Position numbers and translations under genes: made by a program
The notes under the pieces: model-generated
What the model was told of the DNA's origin: nothing
Databases searched by the model: none
What the model saw: only the letters and a program-made list of their open reading frames with translations
In this document: in pieces, positions 54,484 to 63,174 of the stretch
Numbering within the stretch: position 1 is the stretch's first letter
Layout of the letters: the number at the start of each line of letters is the position of its first letter
Assembly (NCBI GenBank): GCA_001515265.1
Contig: LNDB01000001.1
Location: 62,001 to 126,000 of the forward strand
Source: Candidatus Dichloromethanomonas elyunquensis
GTDB lineage: Bacteria; Bacillota; Desulfitobacteriia; Desulfitobacteriales; Syntrophobotulaceae
Reading direction: 5' to 3'
Length of the DNA stretch: 64,000 nucleotides

Positions 54484-55149
54484 TTATAGGCCTTTAACTT
54501 TTTGAGCCAATTCAATGAGACTCTTAACAATGAAATCAGGCTCATTACCCAATTTTTCAATGGGCTCATCGTTACGGTTAATCCAACCGGTGGTGAATCC
54601 ATAATTTTTAGCACCGGCTGCATCCCAGCCATTGCAGGAAACGAAGAGAATTTCTTCTTTCTTAACATTCAGATATTTTTCTGTTAAAGCATAAACATCC
54701 GGTTTTGGTTTGAAGACTTTCAGCTCGTCAACGCTGATAAAACGGGTGAAATATTTGTAATGGCCATTATTGGAAATTACTTTATCAAGCATATCGGGTG
54801 ATCCGTTGGACATAATTACAAGTTCGCGGGGAGCAAAAGTTTCAAGTGCTTCCGTAACATCGGAGTATGGATCCAAATGATAATATTTGTCCAAAACTTC
54901 GTCTAAAATTTTGTCGTCATGGGGCAATTTGAGCATTTCCAAAGCATACTTAAGACCGAATTTTGTAAGTTCCCAGAAATTCTGGTAGTTTCCCATAAGG
55001 GAACGTTGCCAAGAATACTGCAGCTGTTTCAGTCTCCAAATCTGGCTGATTTGTGCTCCTTTTCCAGGCCAAACCTGATCACATTTTTCGGTGACTGAAT
55101 GTACATCGTAGATGGTACCGTAGGCATCAAATGCGCATGCCTTAATCAT
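54484..55149 (-). CDS. Haloacid dehalogenase, type II (HAD family), paralogue 1
   Basis: 221 residues, the usual size of L-2-haloacid dehalogenases. Nucleophile D8 (FDAYGTIYD), the Arg segment YSWQRSLMG, VIMSNGSPDML, Lys in VFKPKPDVY and FVSCNGWDAAGAKNYG match the active site of L-DEX type enzymes. They hydrolyse 2-haloacids to 2-hydroxyacids of inverted configuration. It is divergent from a LysR gene and has a near-identical-length paralogue beyond it. Assignment to haloacids is by family; other phosphate or halide substrates remain possible. Confidence 0.88.
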   Translation of the reverse strand: MIKACAFDAYGTIYDVHSVTEKCDQVWPGKGAQISQIWRLKQLQYSWQRSLMGNYQNFWELTKFGLKYALEMLKLPHDDKILDEVLDKYYHLDPYSDVTEALETFAPRELVIMSNGSPDMLDKVISNNGHYKYFTRFISVDELKVFKPKPDVYALTEKYLNVKKEEILFVSCNGWDAAGAKNYGFTTGWINRNDEPIEKLGNEPDFIVKSLIELAQKVKGL

Positions 55150-55183
55150 GAAAAAATTCCTCCCTTGTGTATTTTGATTTTTC

Positions 55184-55202
55184 GAACTGTTTTGAATAGT
55201 TC
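55184..55202. promoter_or_regulatory. Inverted repeat in the dehalogenase/LysR divergent promoter region
   Basis: GAACT (55184-55188) and AGTTC (55198-55202) are separated by nine bases in the gap between divergent genes, a spacing acceptable for a LysR site. Short arms make this tentative. Confidence 0.35.
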
Positions 55203-55300
55203 TGTTAATTAATATATCTCAACAGTCGAAATTTGTAAAATTGATAGTTGTAATAGATTTAATTATGATTTATAATATCGACCAAGGGGTGTGATATTTT

Positions 55301-56203
55301 TTGGAAATAAAACAATTAAAAACCTTCTCTACAATAGCCCAAACCGGCAGTTTCATTCAAACAGCTAAAATGCTTGGATATGCTCAGCCCACAATCACTA
55401 TGCACATTCAATCATTGGAAAATGAGTTTAATGTCAGGTTGTTTGAAAGATTAGGACATAAAATCAAGCTTACCCAGGAGGGAGAACGTTTACTTTATTA
55501 TGCGGAAAATATTCTGAAATTTTCTACTGAGGCAACGTCTTTGCTTGTTTCAAATAAAACAGTGGCAGGAAAAATCGTAATTGGCGTGAACGAGTGCTTT
55601 AGTGTTGTCCGCTTGCCAGAAGTACTCAACCACTTTAGGAGAGACTGTCCCGAGGTCGATATCAATTTACGATTCGGTCCTACAAAAATTATACACGAAC
55701 AGCTTCGAAATAATACTGTGGATGTAACCTTTTTTTTGACAAGGCAAATGTCTTTTACCGATTTGAAAGTCGAAACTTTGATGCCTGAACCGGTCGCCGT
55801 GGTTGCATCCCCCAATCATCCCTTTGCTTCGCGCGCTTCAGTTAATATTGAAGATTTTGAAGACCAGGATTTGATCACTACTCCTTCAAGTTGTACCTAC
55901 CGTGAAATGCTTGACGAGTTTCTAAGGGAGACGCATACCAATCCCCGGTCTATCCTTGAGACAAATAACATTCAGGCAATAATACAAATTGTTATGAATG
56001 GCCTTGGAATTAGTATTCTTCCCCGTGTTTCCGCAGAAAACGAAATAGCTCAGGGCTTGCTTGCTGAGATACCTTGGAAAGATTCAATTCCCCCTGTTTT
56101 TACTCAAATTGCCTACCATAAAGATAAATGGCTTTCTCCGACAATTTTAGCTTTTTTGGAACAAGCTAAAAACACATATCCTCCCTTTAAATATCAAAAT
56201 TAG
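55301..56203 (+). CDS. LysR-family transcriptional regulator of the dehalogenase pair
   Basis: 300 residues starting with TTG after AAGGGGTG. HTH at about 3-60 (FIQTAKMLGYAQPTITMHIQSLE); effector-binding domain from about 90. It stands divergent to dehalogenase 1 and convergent with dehalogenase 2, so regulation of at least the first is likely. The inducer is presumably a halo- or hydroxyacid, which is inference. Confidence 0.92.
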   Translation: MEIKQLKTFSTIAQTGSFIQTAKMLGYAQPTITMHIQSLENEFNVRLFERLGHKIKLTQEGERLLYYAENILKFSTEATSLLVSNKTVAGKIVIGVNECFSVVRLPEVLNHFRRDCPEVDINLRFGPTKIIHEQLRNNTVDVTFFLTRQMSFTDLKVETLMPEPVAVVASPNHPFASRASVNIEDFEDQDLITTPSSCTYREMLDEFLRETHTNPRSILETNNIQAIIQIVMNGLGISILPRVSAENEIAQGLLAEIPWKDSIPPVFTQIAYHKDKWLSPTILAFLEQAKNTYPPFKYQN

Positions 56204-56342
56204 GAAATTGCCGGTTGGCCGTTATTATTATTCATAATAAGACCTGGTATTATTATTTATACTGATAAAATGAATTATGCATTGTTTGTATTATTATTGA
56301 TGGTAAATAGTACGAATAATGCATTTCTTTGTTTTGTGAAAT

Positions 56343-57008
56343 TCAAATATTCTTAGTTTTGAGGGCCAACTCTAGAAGACTAGATACAATATAATCCGGC
56401 TTAACTCCAAGTTTCTCAATAGGACTATTTGTCCGGTTTATCCATCCTGTTATATATCCGTACCATTTAGCCCCTGCTATATCCCAGCCGTTCGAGGACA
56501 CGAAGAGGATTTCTTTTTTGTTTAGCTTTAATTCTTTCGCAGCCAAGCCATAAACTTCGGGAGCAGGTTTGAATATCTTTACGGCATCTGCGCTTATTAT
56601 ATTTTGAAAATACTTATCTTGGTCATTATTTTTTACCACTTGATGAAGCATATCAGCAGTCCCGTTGGACAGGATTGCCAGCTGGCGCGGAAAGAAAATA
56701 TTTAAGGCCTCAGTAACGTCCGGATAAGGCCTTAAGAAATAATATTGATTTGAGATTTCCTTGACTATTTCTCTGTTGTACGGTAAGCGAAGCTCCTCTA
56801 GGGCATAACGGAGACCATCTACTGTAAGCACCCAAAAGTTCCGATAGTTTCCCATTAAGGAACGCTGCCAGGAATACTGCAGTTGTTGTGTCCGCCAGAT
56901 TAGACTGATTTGGGTCCCCCATCCCGGATAAAATTCTTCACATTTGGGGATAACTGAGTTCACGTTATAGAGGGTATTATAGGCATCAAAGACTACAGCT
57001 CTAATCAT
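56343..57008 (-). CDS. Haloacid dehalogenase, type II (HAD family), paralogue 2
   Basis: 221 residues, the same length as paralogue 1 and similar throughout (QLQYSWQRSLMGNY and GWINR are shared). Nucleophile D8 (FDAYNTLYN), SNGTADML, IFKPAPEVY and FVSSNGWDIAGAKWYG are conserved, so it should be active. The Gly after DAY is replaced by Asn and the following Asp by Asn, which may change specificity. It is separated from paralogue 1 by the LysR gene. Confidence 0.87.
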   Translation of the reverse strand: MIRAVVFDAYNTLYNVNSVIPKCEEFYPGWGTQISLIWRTQQLQYSWQRSLMGNYRNFWVLTVDGLRYALEELRLPYNREIVKEISNQYYFLRPYPDVTEALNIFFPRQLAILSNGTADMLHQVVKNNDQDKYFQNIISADAVKIFKPAPEVYGLAAKELKLNKKEILFVSSNGWDIAGAKWYGYITGWINRTNSPIEKLGVKPDYIVSSLLELALKTKNI

Positions 57009-57097
57009 TAAAATTCCTTCTTTTTATATCAGACTATTCCTGCTTTATTTGATTTATTCCGCAACTTACTTCTCAGTTAATCGTAATATGAATTTCC

Positions 57098-57127
57098 TTG
57101 ACAAAAGTATATACTTCAATATATACT
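57098..57127 (+). promoter_or_regulatory. VapBC promoter with operator-like inverted repeat
   Basis: TTGACA (57098-57103) and TATACT (57122-57127) are 18 bp apart. A perfect inverted repeat AGTATATA...TATATACT (57106-57127, six-base spacer) overlaps the -10 box, as expected for autoregulation by the VapB-VapC complex. Confidence 0.7.
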
Positions 57128-57146
57128 ATAAATGAGGTGATCAGAA

Positions 57147-57377
57147 ATGGAAACTGCAAAATTATTTGTCAATGGTCAGAGCCAAGCTGTCCGGCTGCCT
57201 AAAGAATACCGTTTTTCGGGTAACGAAGTATATATTCAAAAAGTGGGTAATGCTGTTATGTTGTTTCCAAAAGAACGTGCGTGGGAAACCTTTCTTAACG
57301 GTCTTAACAGCTTTACCGATGATTTCTTTGCAGACGGACGTAATCAGGGTGTTCAAGCACCGAGGGAGATGTTATGA
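57147..57377 (+). CDS. vapB: Antitoxin VapB (AbrB/MazE-like)
   Basis: 76 residues. The swapped-hairpin DNA-binding domain is clear: [20 protein letters not shown]. The C-terminal tail should wrap VapC and block it. The stop overlaps the vapC start (ATGA), ensuring coupled translation. A GAGGTGA site precedes the ATG. Confidence 0.93.
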   Translation: METAKLFVNGQSQAVRLPKEYRFSGNEVYIQKVGNAVMLFPKERAWETFLNGLNSFTDDFFADGRNQGVQAPREML

Positions 57378-57778
57378 AATACATGCTGGATACAAATATT
57401 TGTGTGTATCTCATAAAGAAAAAATCAGAAAATGTGCTTATAAATCTCCATTCGAACATGGGCAACGGCATTGCCATTTCTGCAATTACGCTTGCAGAAC
57501 TCATACATGGCGTAGAAGCAAGCGCATACCCGGAAAAAAACACACTTGCACTAAATCAATTTCTATCGATTGTGGATATCTTGCCATTTGATGATGAAGC
57601 GGCTGCAGAATACGGGAAAATTTGTGCAACATTACGGCGGCAGGGAACTCCGATTGGAGTTATGGATATGCTGATTGCAGCACATGCGAAAGCTAAAGGA
57701 CTTATTATTGTCACTAATAATGTCCGTGAATTTGAGCGAGTTGAGGGCCTTGGACTCGAAAATTGGGTTAGTGCATGA
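57374..57778 (+). CDS. vapC: Toxin VapC (PIN-domain RNase)
   Basis: 134 residues. PIN acidic residues are in [35 protein letters not shown] and [11 protein letters not shown], giving an intact active site. VapC toxins cleave tRNA or rRNA when freed from VapB. The pair lies at the end of the accessory block next to yqeY, a typical location for a passenger module on transferred DNA. Confidence 0.93.
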   Translation: MKYMLDTNICVYLIKKKSENVLINLHSNMGNGIAISAITLAELIHGVEASAYPEKNTLALNQFLSIVDILPFDDEAAAEYGKICATLRRQGTPIGVMDMLIAAHAKAKGLIIVTNNVREFERVEGLGLENWVSA

Positions 57779-57817
57779 AAGCCCGTCGGCATAGCTTAGC
57801 TGTTCAAGAGCAGACTC

Positions 57818-57850
57818 AAACGAGGCACTTCATTGTGAAGTACCTCGTTT
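57818..57850. terminator. Hairpin terminator after vapC
   Basis: AAACGAGGCACTTCA and TGAAGTACCTCGTTT form a 15-bp stem with one mismatch and a three-base loop. The stem ends are A/T-rich, so it can end transcription from both directions. Confidence 0.8.
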
Positions 57851-57938
57851 CTCATTCCGGTATCGGTTTGGGGTATGGTTCAACAAGTTTCCCTATTAAA
57901 CCGCGCCTTTTAGACACTCTCTTTTCTTCTAAACTTAA

Positions 57939-58400
57939 CTAATTACCCAGGAGCTCTCTTACAATTTGGTTAACAATCTTTCCATCGGCTCTTCCCTTGG
58001 TCTTCGGAGTAATCATTCCCATGACCTTTCCTAAGTCCTTAGGTCCCTGGGCTCCGGTTTCAGCGATGATTTCCTCGGCTATCTTTCGGATCTCCTCTTC
58101 AGTCAACTGCTGAGGTAAGTACTCCATAAGGATGGCGACTTCTTCTACCAGCTCCTGAACTTTATCCGGACGATTGCCTCTGGAAAACTCTTCCATAGCA
58201 TCCCGCCGCATCTTTACTTCGCGGGCGAGAACCTCTATGACCTGAGCATCGTTAAATTCCGTTTTCTTGTCTATTTCAGCATTTTTAACGGCAGCCCGAA
58301 CCATTCGGATGACAGAAAGTCTGACCTTCCCCTCCTCTTTGGCTTTCATGGCAGCCTTCATATCCTCAACAAGACGATCCTTTAGGGACAATTGGGACAA
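57939..58400 (-). CDS. yqeY: GatB/YqeY-domain protein
   Basis: 153 residues. SLKDRLVEDMKAAMKAKE and the C-terminal GKVMGMITPKTKGRADGK identify the YqeY family, related to the tRNA-binding tail of GatB. It lies 5 bp after rpsU, the conserved pairing. Its molecular role is not settled. Confidence 0.94.
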   Translation of the reverse strand: MSQLSLKDRLVEDMKAAMKAKEEGKVRLSVIRMVRAAVKNAEIDKKTEFNDAQVIEVLAREVKMRRDAMEEFSRGNRPDKVQELVEEVAILMEYLPQQLTEEEIRKIAEEIIAETGAQGPKDLGKVMGMITPKTKGRADGKIVNQIVRELLGN

Positions 58401-58405
58401 CTCCC

Positions 58406-58582
58406 TTATTTGAATTTGCGTTTACGCGCAGCCTCGGATTTCTTTTTCTTTTTCACGCTGGGTTTTTCATAATGCTCATGTTTACGAGCCTCTGACAATA
58501 CTCCCGAACGTTGGCAATTTCGCTTGAACCGGCGGAGTGCAGAATCCAGGGATTCATTTTTTCCAACTCTTACTTCACTCAT
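58406..58582 (-). CDS. rpsU: Ribosomal protein bS21
   Basis: 58 residues: [20 protein letters not shown], then a very basic C-terminus ([16 protein letters not shown]). Normal length for Gram-positive bS21. GGAGGGAGGG precedes the ATG. It is followed directly by yqeY and has a strong promoter of its own. Confidence 0.97.
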   Translation of the reverse strand: MSEVRVGKNESLDSALRRFKRNCQRSGVLSEARKHEHYEKPSVKKKKKSEAARKRKFK

Positions 58583-58621
58583 TTTTTATCCCTCCCTCCA
58601 CTGGTCGAATGATACGAAATA

Positions 58622-58650
58622 ATTATAAAGGATGAACATGGACACGTCAA
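58622..58650 (-). promoter_or_regulatory. SigA promoter of rpsU-yqeY
   Basis: Minus-strand TTGACG (58645-58650) and TATAAT (58622-58627) with a 17-bp spacer, about 40 bp before the rpsU start. A 10-bp perfect hairpin (58662-58671 with 58683-58692) lies just upstream, between hinT and this promoter. Confidence 0.88.
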
Positions 58651-58779
58651 GCTGGAAGCAGGCTGCCAAGCGCTGACCGGAAGCTTGGCAGCTGCGGAAA
58701 TAAACCAAATAAATTGCTATGATAAAGTATATGTCGGACAGGGGCGCAAATCGCGTATGCTCTGAATAAACTTGAGAAT

Positions 58780-59124
58780 TCAGCCAATTTTTTTCCCGAG
58801 CGGCTTACCGCCAAGGAGATGGAAATGCAAATGTCCCACTTCCTGTCCGCCGTCTTCCCCGGAATTGGCTACAACCCGGAAACCTGATTCAGCTATTCCC
58901 AATTCAGAAGCTAACTTCTTTATAACGATGAAAATACTTCCCATAGTTTTGGCGTCCCCATCCGTAAGGTCATTAACACTGACCATGTGTTTCTTCGGAA
59001 TAACAAGGACATGAACCGGTGCAACCGGGTGAATATCTTTAAAAGCGACCAATTCCTCATCTTCATATATCATTTGTGCGGGGATTTCCTTGCGGATGAT
59101 TTTACAAAAGATACAGTCGGACAT
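58780..59124 (-). CDS. hinT: HIT-family nucleotide hydrolase (HinT)
   Basis: 114 residues from the ATG at 59124, eight bases after GGAGG; the frame extends to 59163 without an RBS. CIFCKIIRKEIPA at the start and the histidine triad GHLHFHLLGG at the end are diagnostic. It hydrolyses nucleoside phosphoramidates and aminoacyl adenylates. Confidence 0.96.
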   Translation of the reverse strand: MSDCIFCKIIRKEIPAQMIYEDEELVAFKDIHPVAPVHVLVIPKKHMVSVNDLTDGDAKTMGSIFIVIKKLASELGIAESGFRVVANSGEDGGQEVGHLHFHLLGGKPLGKKIG

Positions 59125-59168
59125 CAAAAGAACCTCCAAAAAATGATTATTCTTACCGAACATGAATA

Positions 59169-60023
59169 TTAGGTATTTTTAGTAATCGTTGTTTTACTTA
59201 AAATGTTATTATCGCAATCCTGAATCGTACTGCTGTCCGGCGACATTACATATAAAAATACCGTATCCTGAAATTCGGGGAAATATCTTACGTAAAGCCT
59301 ACCATAGGCGGTAATCAGTCTAAAATCTTCCTGATTAAGTTTTTTCAGCGGATTACCAAATTGAATATACGCCCTGCGGTCTCCCCTGTATTTATGGTTG
59401 GGACTATTCACTTGCATAAATGAATCAATTTGAACCCAATCATGATATCCCGCATACTGAACATTCTTTTTAAGGTTATAGGAAAGAACATCCATCGTAA
59501 GTTTTTCGGAAGGACAGCCCAAACTCTCTATAACGAGGTGTTTATAGTCATACTGGGGAATTGAAAAGATTTCATCAAGATTGGGATCCCCTTGTTCTAA
59601 GAATCCAAACTTCTTGCCCGTTTTATCTTTGACCAAATAGCCGCCGTAAAAACTCGCAAAATAAGGAGAATCGTCCTGAAAGAAATCAGACGAACTCTGG
59701 TTCCAACTAAACGAACCAAAATTATACAAGACCGTTAAACTTAGTTCCCTGCCCAGAAAGCTGGAAATACCAGTGTCATCATTAAAGACCATTGTAAACG
59801 GATACCAGTCTTTTTCCTTCGTACTGGACCCTCCCGGAATAGTAAAGGTAATTCCTTGTTTCGCCATGAGACTGTTTTTGTTCTCATACTTGCTGTAAGC
59901 GTACATCGTAAGATAGCTTCTGGCTTGGTAATAAAGCGGAACCTTTAAGAATAGCACACATAAAGCAATAATAATGACAACGATCAGTCCCAATCTTGAT
60001 TTCCAATTCTTTTTCGGTTTCAT
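59169..60023 (-). CDS. Membrane-anchored protein of unknown function
   Basis: 284 residues. An N-terminal basic segment and one transmembrane helix (about 10-30; LGLIVVIIIALCVLFLKVPL) anchor a large, aromatic- and Tyr/Asp-rich extracytoplasmic domain. No family is recognised. It is not part of the Bacillus gene order and is more AT-rich than mtaB. Position between mtaB and hinT on the same strand. Confidence 0.8.
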   Translation of the reverse strand: MKPKKNWKSRLGLIVVIIIALCVLFLKVPLYYQARSYLTMYAYSKYENKNSLMAKQGITFTIPGGSSTKEKDWYPFTMVFNDDTGISSFLGRELSLTVLYNFGSFSWNQSSSDFFQDDSPYFASFYGGYLVKDKTGKKFGFLEQGDPNLDEIFSIPQYDYKHLVIESLGCPSEKLTMDVLSYNLKKNVQYAGYHDWVQIDSFMQVNSPNHKYRGDRRAYIQFGNPLKKLNQEDFRLITAYGRLYVRYFPEFQDTVFLYVMSPDSSTIQDCDNNILSKTTITKNT

Positions 60024-60100
60024 TTTTTTCCTTCATTTCTTGATAATATTTATCTTATGATACAACAAAAAGGCGATTTAGTTAATTACTTTTTAAAAAA

Positions 60101-61420
60101 TCAAGAAAAAAGGTATTCCTTTTTAAAAACGCAATTAACCAGTTGTCCCGGCTGCCAGAACCCTGGGTTTAATTCCGGAGGGATCCTTAATTCTAAATAA
60201 TTTCCCGTGTGGCCCTGTGCCGTTCCATCCGGACTTACTTTTTCCAGAAGGACTTCCACGGGGTGGTGAATGAACCTCGTAACATATTTTTCACGGCTTT
60301 TGCGGCCTGCCTTCATAAATTCTTTAACTCTGGCAGCCTTTACGCCTTTAGGGATTTGACCGGGCATATCGGCAGCCGGTGTCCCTGGCCGGCGGGAATA
60401 CGGAAAAACATGAATACCTGCGAATTCACAGTTCTCTGCAAATTTTAGAGCTTCTTGATGAATTTCATCTGTTTCCCCGGGGAACCCGGTCATCACATCT
60501 GCTGCAATTGCCGCATCAGGGAGGTTCTCCCTGATTTTTCCGAGCAGCAGTGCATACTCTCTGACGGTATACGGTCTCCTCATTTTTTCCAGGATGATAT
60601 CCGAACCGCTTTGAAGAGGAATATGAAAATGCGGACACACCGCTTTATGGACTATCACTTCTAAAAGTTCAGGCGTAAACTCCATAGGTTCTATCGAACC
60701 CAGCCTGAGTCTGGACATTCCCCTCAACTCAACTAACCTGGCTATGAGACCCGCCAGATTTATCTTGTGATTCAGTTCTTGTCCATAAACCCCGATATGG
60801 ATCCCGGTCAGTACGATTTCCTTATATCCTGCCTCCAGCAAACGTGAGGCTTCAGCAATGACATTCTCCGGATCCCGGCTTCGGGATGGTCCTCGGGCAT
60901 AGGGAACGATACAGTATGTACAGAACTGGCTGCATCCGTCTTGAATCTTAAGCATGGCTCTGGTTCTGCTTTCACTTTGCAACAGGGGAAGTTCTTCAAA
61001 ACGTGATCCGTAAACGAAAGGCCGAACGGTCTGAACCGGTTTTTTTTGTTTATTCCGGCCGCTGTCATTGCCTGTTTGCTGTCTGAGCGTTCTAAGATGC
61101 TTAAGGATGGAAAATCGATCCTGGGTCCCCATGATGAGATCGACCCCCTCCAGTTCCGCAATTTCTTCAGGTTTCGTCTGGGAGTAACAACCCATGACAA
61201 CGAGGGTGCTGCTTGGGTGTTCCTTGGCAATTCTTCGGATCAGTTTCCGTGATTTTACGCTTCCCATGCCCGTAACCGTACAGGTGTTAATGATAAAAAT
61301 ATCAGGTTCTTCGGTCTCCTGGACAATATCATACCCTTCACCCTGAAAAAACTGCGCCAATGCTTCGCTTTCCGTCTGATTCACTTTACAGCCCAATGTA
61401 AGAAAGCTTACTTTTTCCAT
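60101..61420 (-). CDS. mtaB: tRNA t6A37 methylthiotransferase MtaB
   Basis: 439 residues from the ATG at 61420 behind GGGGG; a longer frame to 61459 lacks an RBS. UPF0004 domain with LGCKVNQTESEAL, INTCTVTG and VMGCYSQ; radical SAM motif CSQFCTYCIVPYARG; C-terminal TRAM domain. It makes ms2t6A at position 37 of ANN-decoding tRNAs. It is part of the dnaJ-prmA-rsmE-mtaB run. Confidence 0.96.
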   Translation of the reverse strand: MEKVSFLTLGCKVNQTESEALAQFFQGEGYDIVQETEEPDIFIINTCTVTGMGSVKSRKLIRRIAKEHPSSTLVVMGCYSQTKPEEIAELEGVDLIMGTQDRFSILKHLRTLRQQTGNDSGRNKQKKPVQTVRPFVYGSRFEELPLLQSESRTRAMLKIQDGCSQFCTYCIVPYARGPSRSRDPENVIAEASRLLEAGYKEIVLTGIHIGVYGQELNHKINLAGLIARLVELRGMSRLRLGSIEPMEFTPELLEVIVHKAVCPHFHIPLQSGSDIILEKMRRPYTVREYALLLGKIRENLPDAAIAADVMTGFPGETDEIHQEALKFAENCEFAGIHVFPYSRRPGTPAADMPGQIPKGVKAARVKEFMKAGRKSREKYVTRFIHHPVEVLLEKVSPDGTAQGHTGNYLELRIPPELNPGFWQPGQLVNCVFKKEYLFS

Positions 61421-61445
61421 CCAGTATTCCCCCAAGATTCTAGGA

Positions 61446-62183
61446 TTAGCCAAGATCACCGAAATAAGTCAAAACCATTGTCAGTGCTGTTAAAGCCGCC
61501 GTCTCCGTCCTCAATATTCTTGGCCCCAGGGAAACACTGCACGCTTTCAGTTTCTCGCGTGCTTCGGACACTTCTTCAGGCGTGAATCCTCCCTCGGGGC
61601 CGATAAGGATTGCAATTGGATATTCTGAGTGAAAACCCCGTAAGATATGAGTTAAAGATGCTGTCTTTTCATCTTCATAGGCAATTACCCATTGTGTCTG
61701 TGCGGGCAGAATATCCATCAGATCATTCCAATCCGCTACCTTACCGATCGGGGGTTCAATCATTCTTCGGCATTGTTTTACCGCTTCTGCAGCGATTTTT
61801 TGCCAACGGACAACCTTCTGTTCCGCCTTTTTACCGTCCAGCTGCAAAACTGCCCTCTGAGTCCGAAGCGGAACAAACCCTGCCATCCCAATTTCAGTTC
61901 CCTTTTGAATAACCCATTCGATTTTTTCACCTTTGGCCAACCCCATGACGATGTAAACCATCGTTTTGGCCTCAACTTCAGGGAATTTTTCTTCTACGAT
62001 TCTGCAAGAAGCACAATCCCTATCTATAGATTCAATGATTCCCCGGTACTGAACGCCGGTATTGTCAAAACCCACCGCCTGGTCCCCTTCCTTCAGACGA
62101 AGCACCTTGACCAGATGATAAAGCTCATCCCCCAGAATGTGAAAAGAGCCCTCGGTTTTATTCCCTATGCGAAAGCGGTGCAT
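61446..62183 (-). CDS. rsmE: 16S rRNA (uracil(1498)-N3)-methyltransferase RsmE
   Basis: 245 residues from the ATG at 62183, with GGGAGAGGG just upstream. The SPOUT knot shows IAILIGPEGGFTPEEV and SLGPRILRTETAAL; the N-terminal PUA-like domain has HLVKVLRLKEGDQ. The start overlaps the prmA end by 26 bp. Confidence 0.96.
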   Translation of the reverse strand: MHRFRIGNKTEGSFHILGDELYHLVKVLRLKEGDQAVGFDNTGVQYRGIIESIDRDCASCRIVEEKFPEVEAKTMVYIVMGLAKGEKIEWVIQKGTEIGMAGFVPLRTQRAVLQLDGKKAEQKVVRWQKIAAEAVKQCRRMIEPPIGKVADWNDLMDILPAQTQWVIAYEDEKTASLTHILRGFHSEYPIAILIGPEGGFTPEEVSEAREKLKACSVSLGPRILRTETAALTALTMVLTYFGDLG

Positions 62184-63129
62184 ATCCCTCTCCCTTAACA
62201 CTTTCCTGAAATTGCGCTTTTAACAGGACCCATCCTGAATCTTCAAGCTTCCCGACACATCTTAGGCCATGTTCATTCATTTTTTCCACGACTTTCTCTA
62301 CCCGGGTGTCAATTAATCCGGATGCCATAAAAAGTCCGTCCGGCTTCATAAGCACCGGCAGCTGCGGCAGAAGATCAATGATGACATCCGCAATAATATT
62401 GGCGATGACCACATCGGCTAATCCCGTAAAAACTTCACCTAAATTCCCGGCCTTAACTGTCACCCTGTCACCAGCTTCATTCAATGATATATTTTCCTTT
62501 GCTATTTTCACTGCCATAATGTCGATGTCTCCGGCCTGAACGAAGGCCCCCCTTTTGGCCGCCGCTACTGCCAGGATTCCTGAACCTGTCCCAACATCAA
62601 AGACTATTTGGCCTTCGCAAACGTGGTCTTCAATTGCTTCTAAACAGAGCGAAGTCGTCGGATGGGTTCCTGTTCCAAAGGCCATTCCAGGGTCAATTTC
62701 TATCATCAGTTCATCTTTCTCCGGCAGGTATTCCTCCCAGGAAGGCTTGACGAGAAAGTTTCTTCCTATTTTAATAGGTTTGAAATAACGTTTCCATTCG
62801 TTAGCCCAATCTTCTTCCTTAACCATGATAGTTTCCGATTGTATTACCCATTCCGGGAAAAGCTCTTTGAGAAAAAGAAGGTCTTCCCGCAGGGACACAA
62901 GTCTTCCGCTTAAACGCTCATCTTCCGGAAAATAGCCCTTAATTACGGATTGACCGGTCACATCAATCTGGTCAAAAACGTGGCAGTCCCAGATTCCTGA
63001 ATCGATATAAGTCTTAATCAGTTCAGCTGATTCCACAACAACTCCCTGACTGCCCAATCTGTAAAAAAGATCGGTAACAGCTTCTTCGCCTTCTGACGAA
63101 ACCGTTACCGCTACTTCCATCCAATTCAT
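62158..63129 (-). CDS. prmA: Ribosomal protein L11 methyltransferase PrmA
   Basis: 323 residues. SAM site VFDVGTGSGILAVAAAKRGA and catalytic segment VIANIIADVIIDLLPQL. AAGGAG precedes the ATG. It lies between dnaJ and rsmE. Confidence 0.96.
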   Translation of the reverse strand: MNWMEVAVTVSSEGEEAVTDLFYRLGSQGVVVESAELIKTYIDSGIWDCHVFDQIDVTGQSVIKGYFPEDERLSGRLVSLREDLLFLKELFPEWVIQSETIMVKEEDWANEWKRYFKPIKIGRNFLVKPSWEEYLPEKDELMIEIDPGMAFGTGTHPTTSLCLEAIEDHVCEGQIVFDVGTGSGILAVAAAKRGAFVQAGDIDIMAVKIAKENISLNEAGDRVTVKAGNLGEVFTGLADVVIANIIADVIIDLLPQLPVLMKPDGLFMASGLIDTRVEKVVEKMNEHGLRCVGKLEDSGWVLLKAQFQESVKGEGYAPLSHRE

Positions 63130-63174
63130 AGCTTTCTCCTTTTAACCAAGGCTATTGACATTGATGCATTCTAC

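Noticed and set aside
56207-56342. AT-rich imperfect inverted repeat between the LysR gene and dehalogenase 2
   Set aside because: The arms (GAATTATGCATT and GAATAATGCATT) are interrupted and far apart; in such AT-rich DNA this is weak evidence for a terminator.
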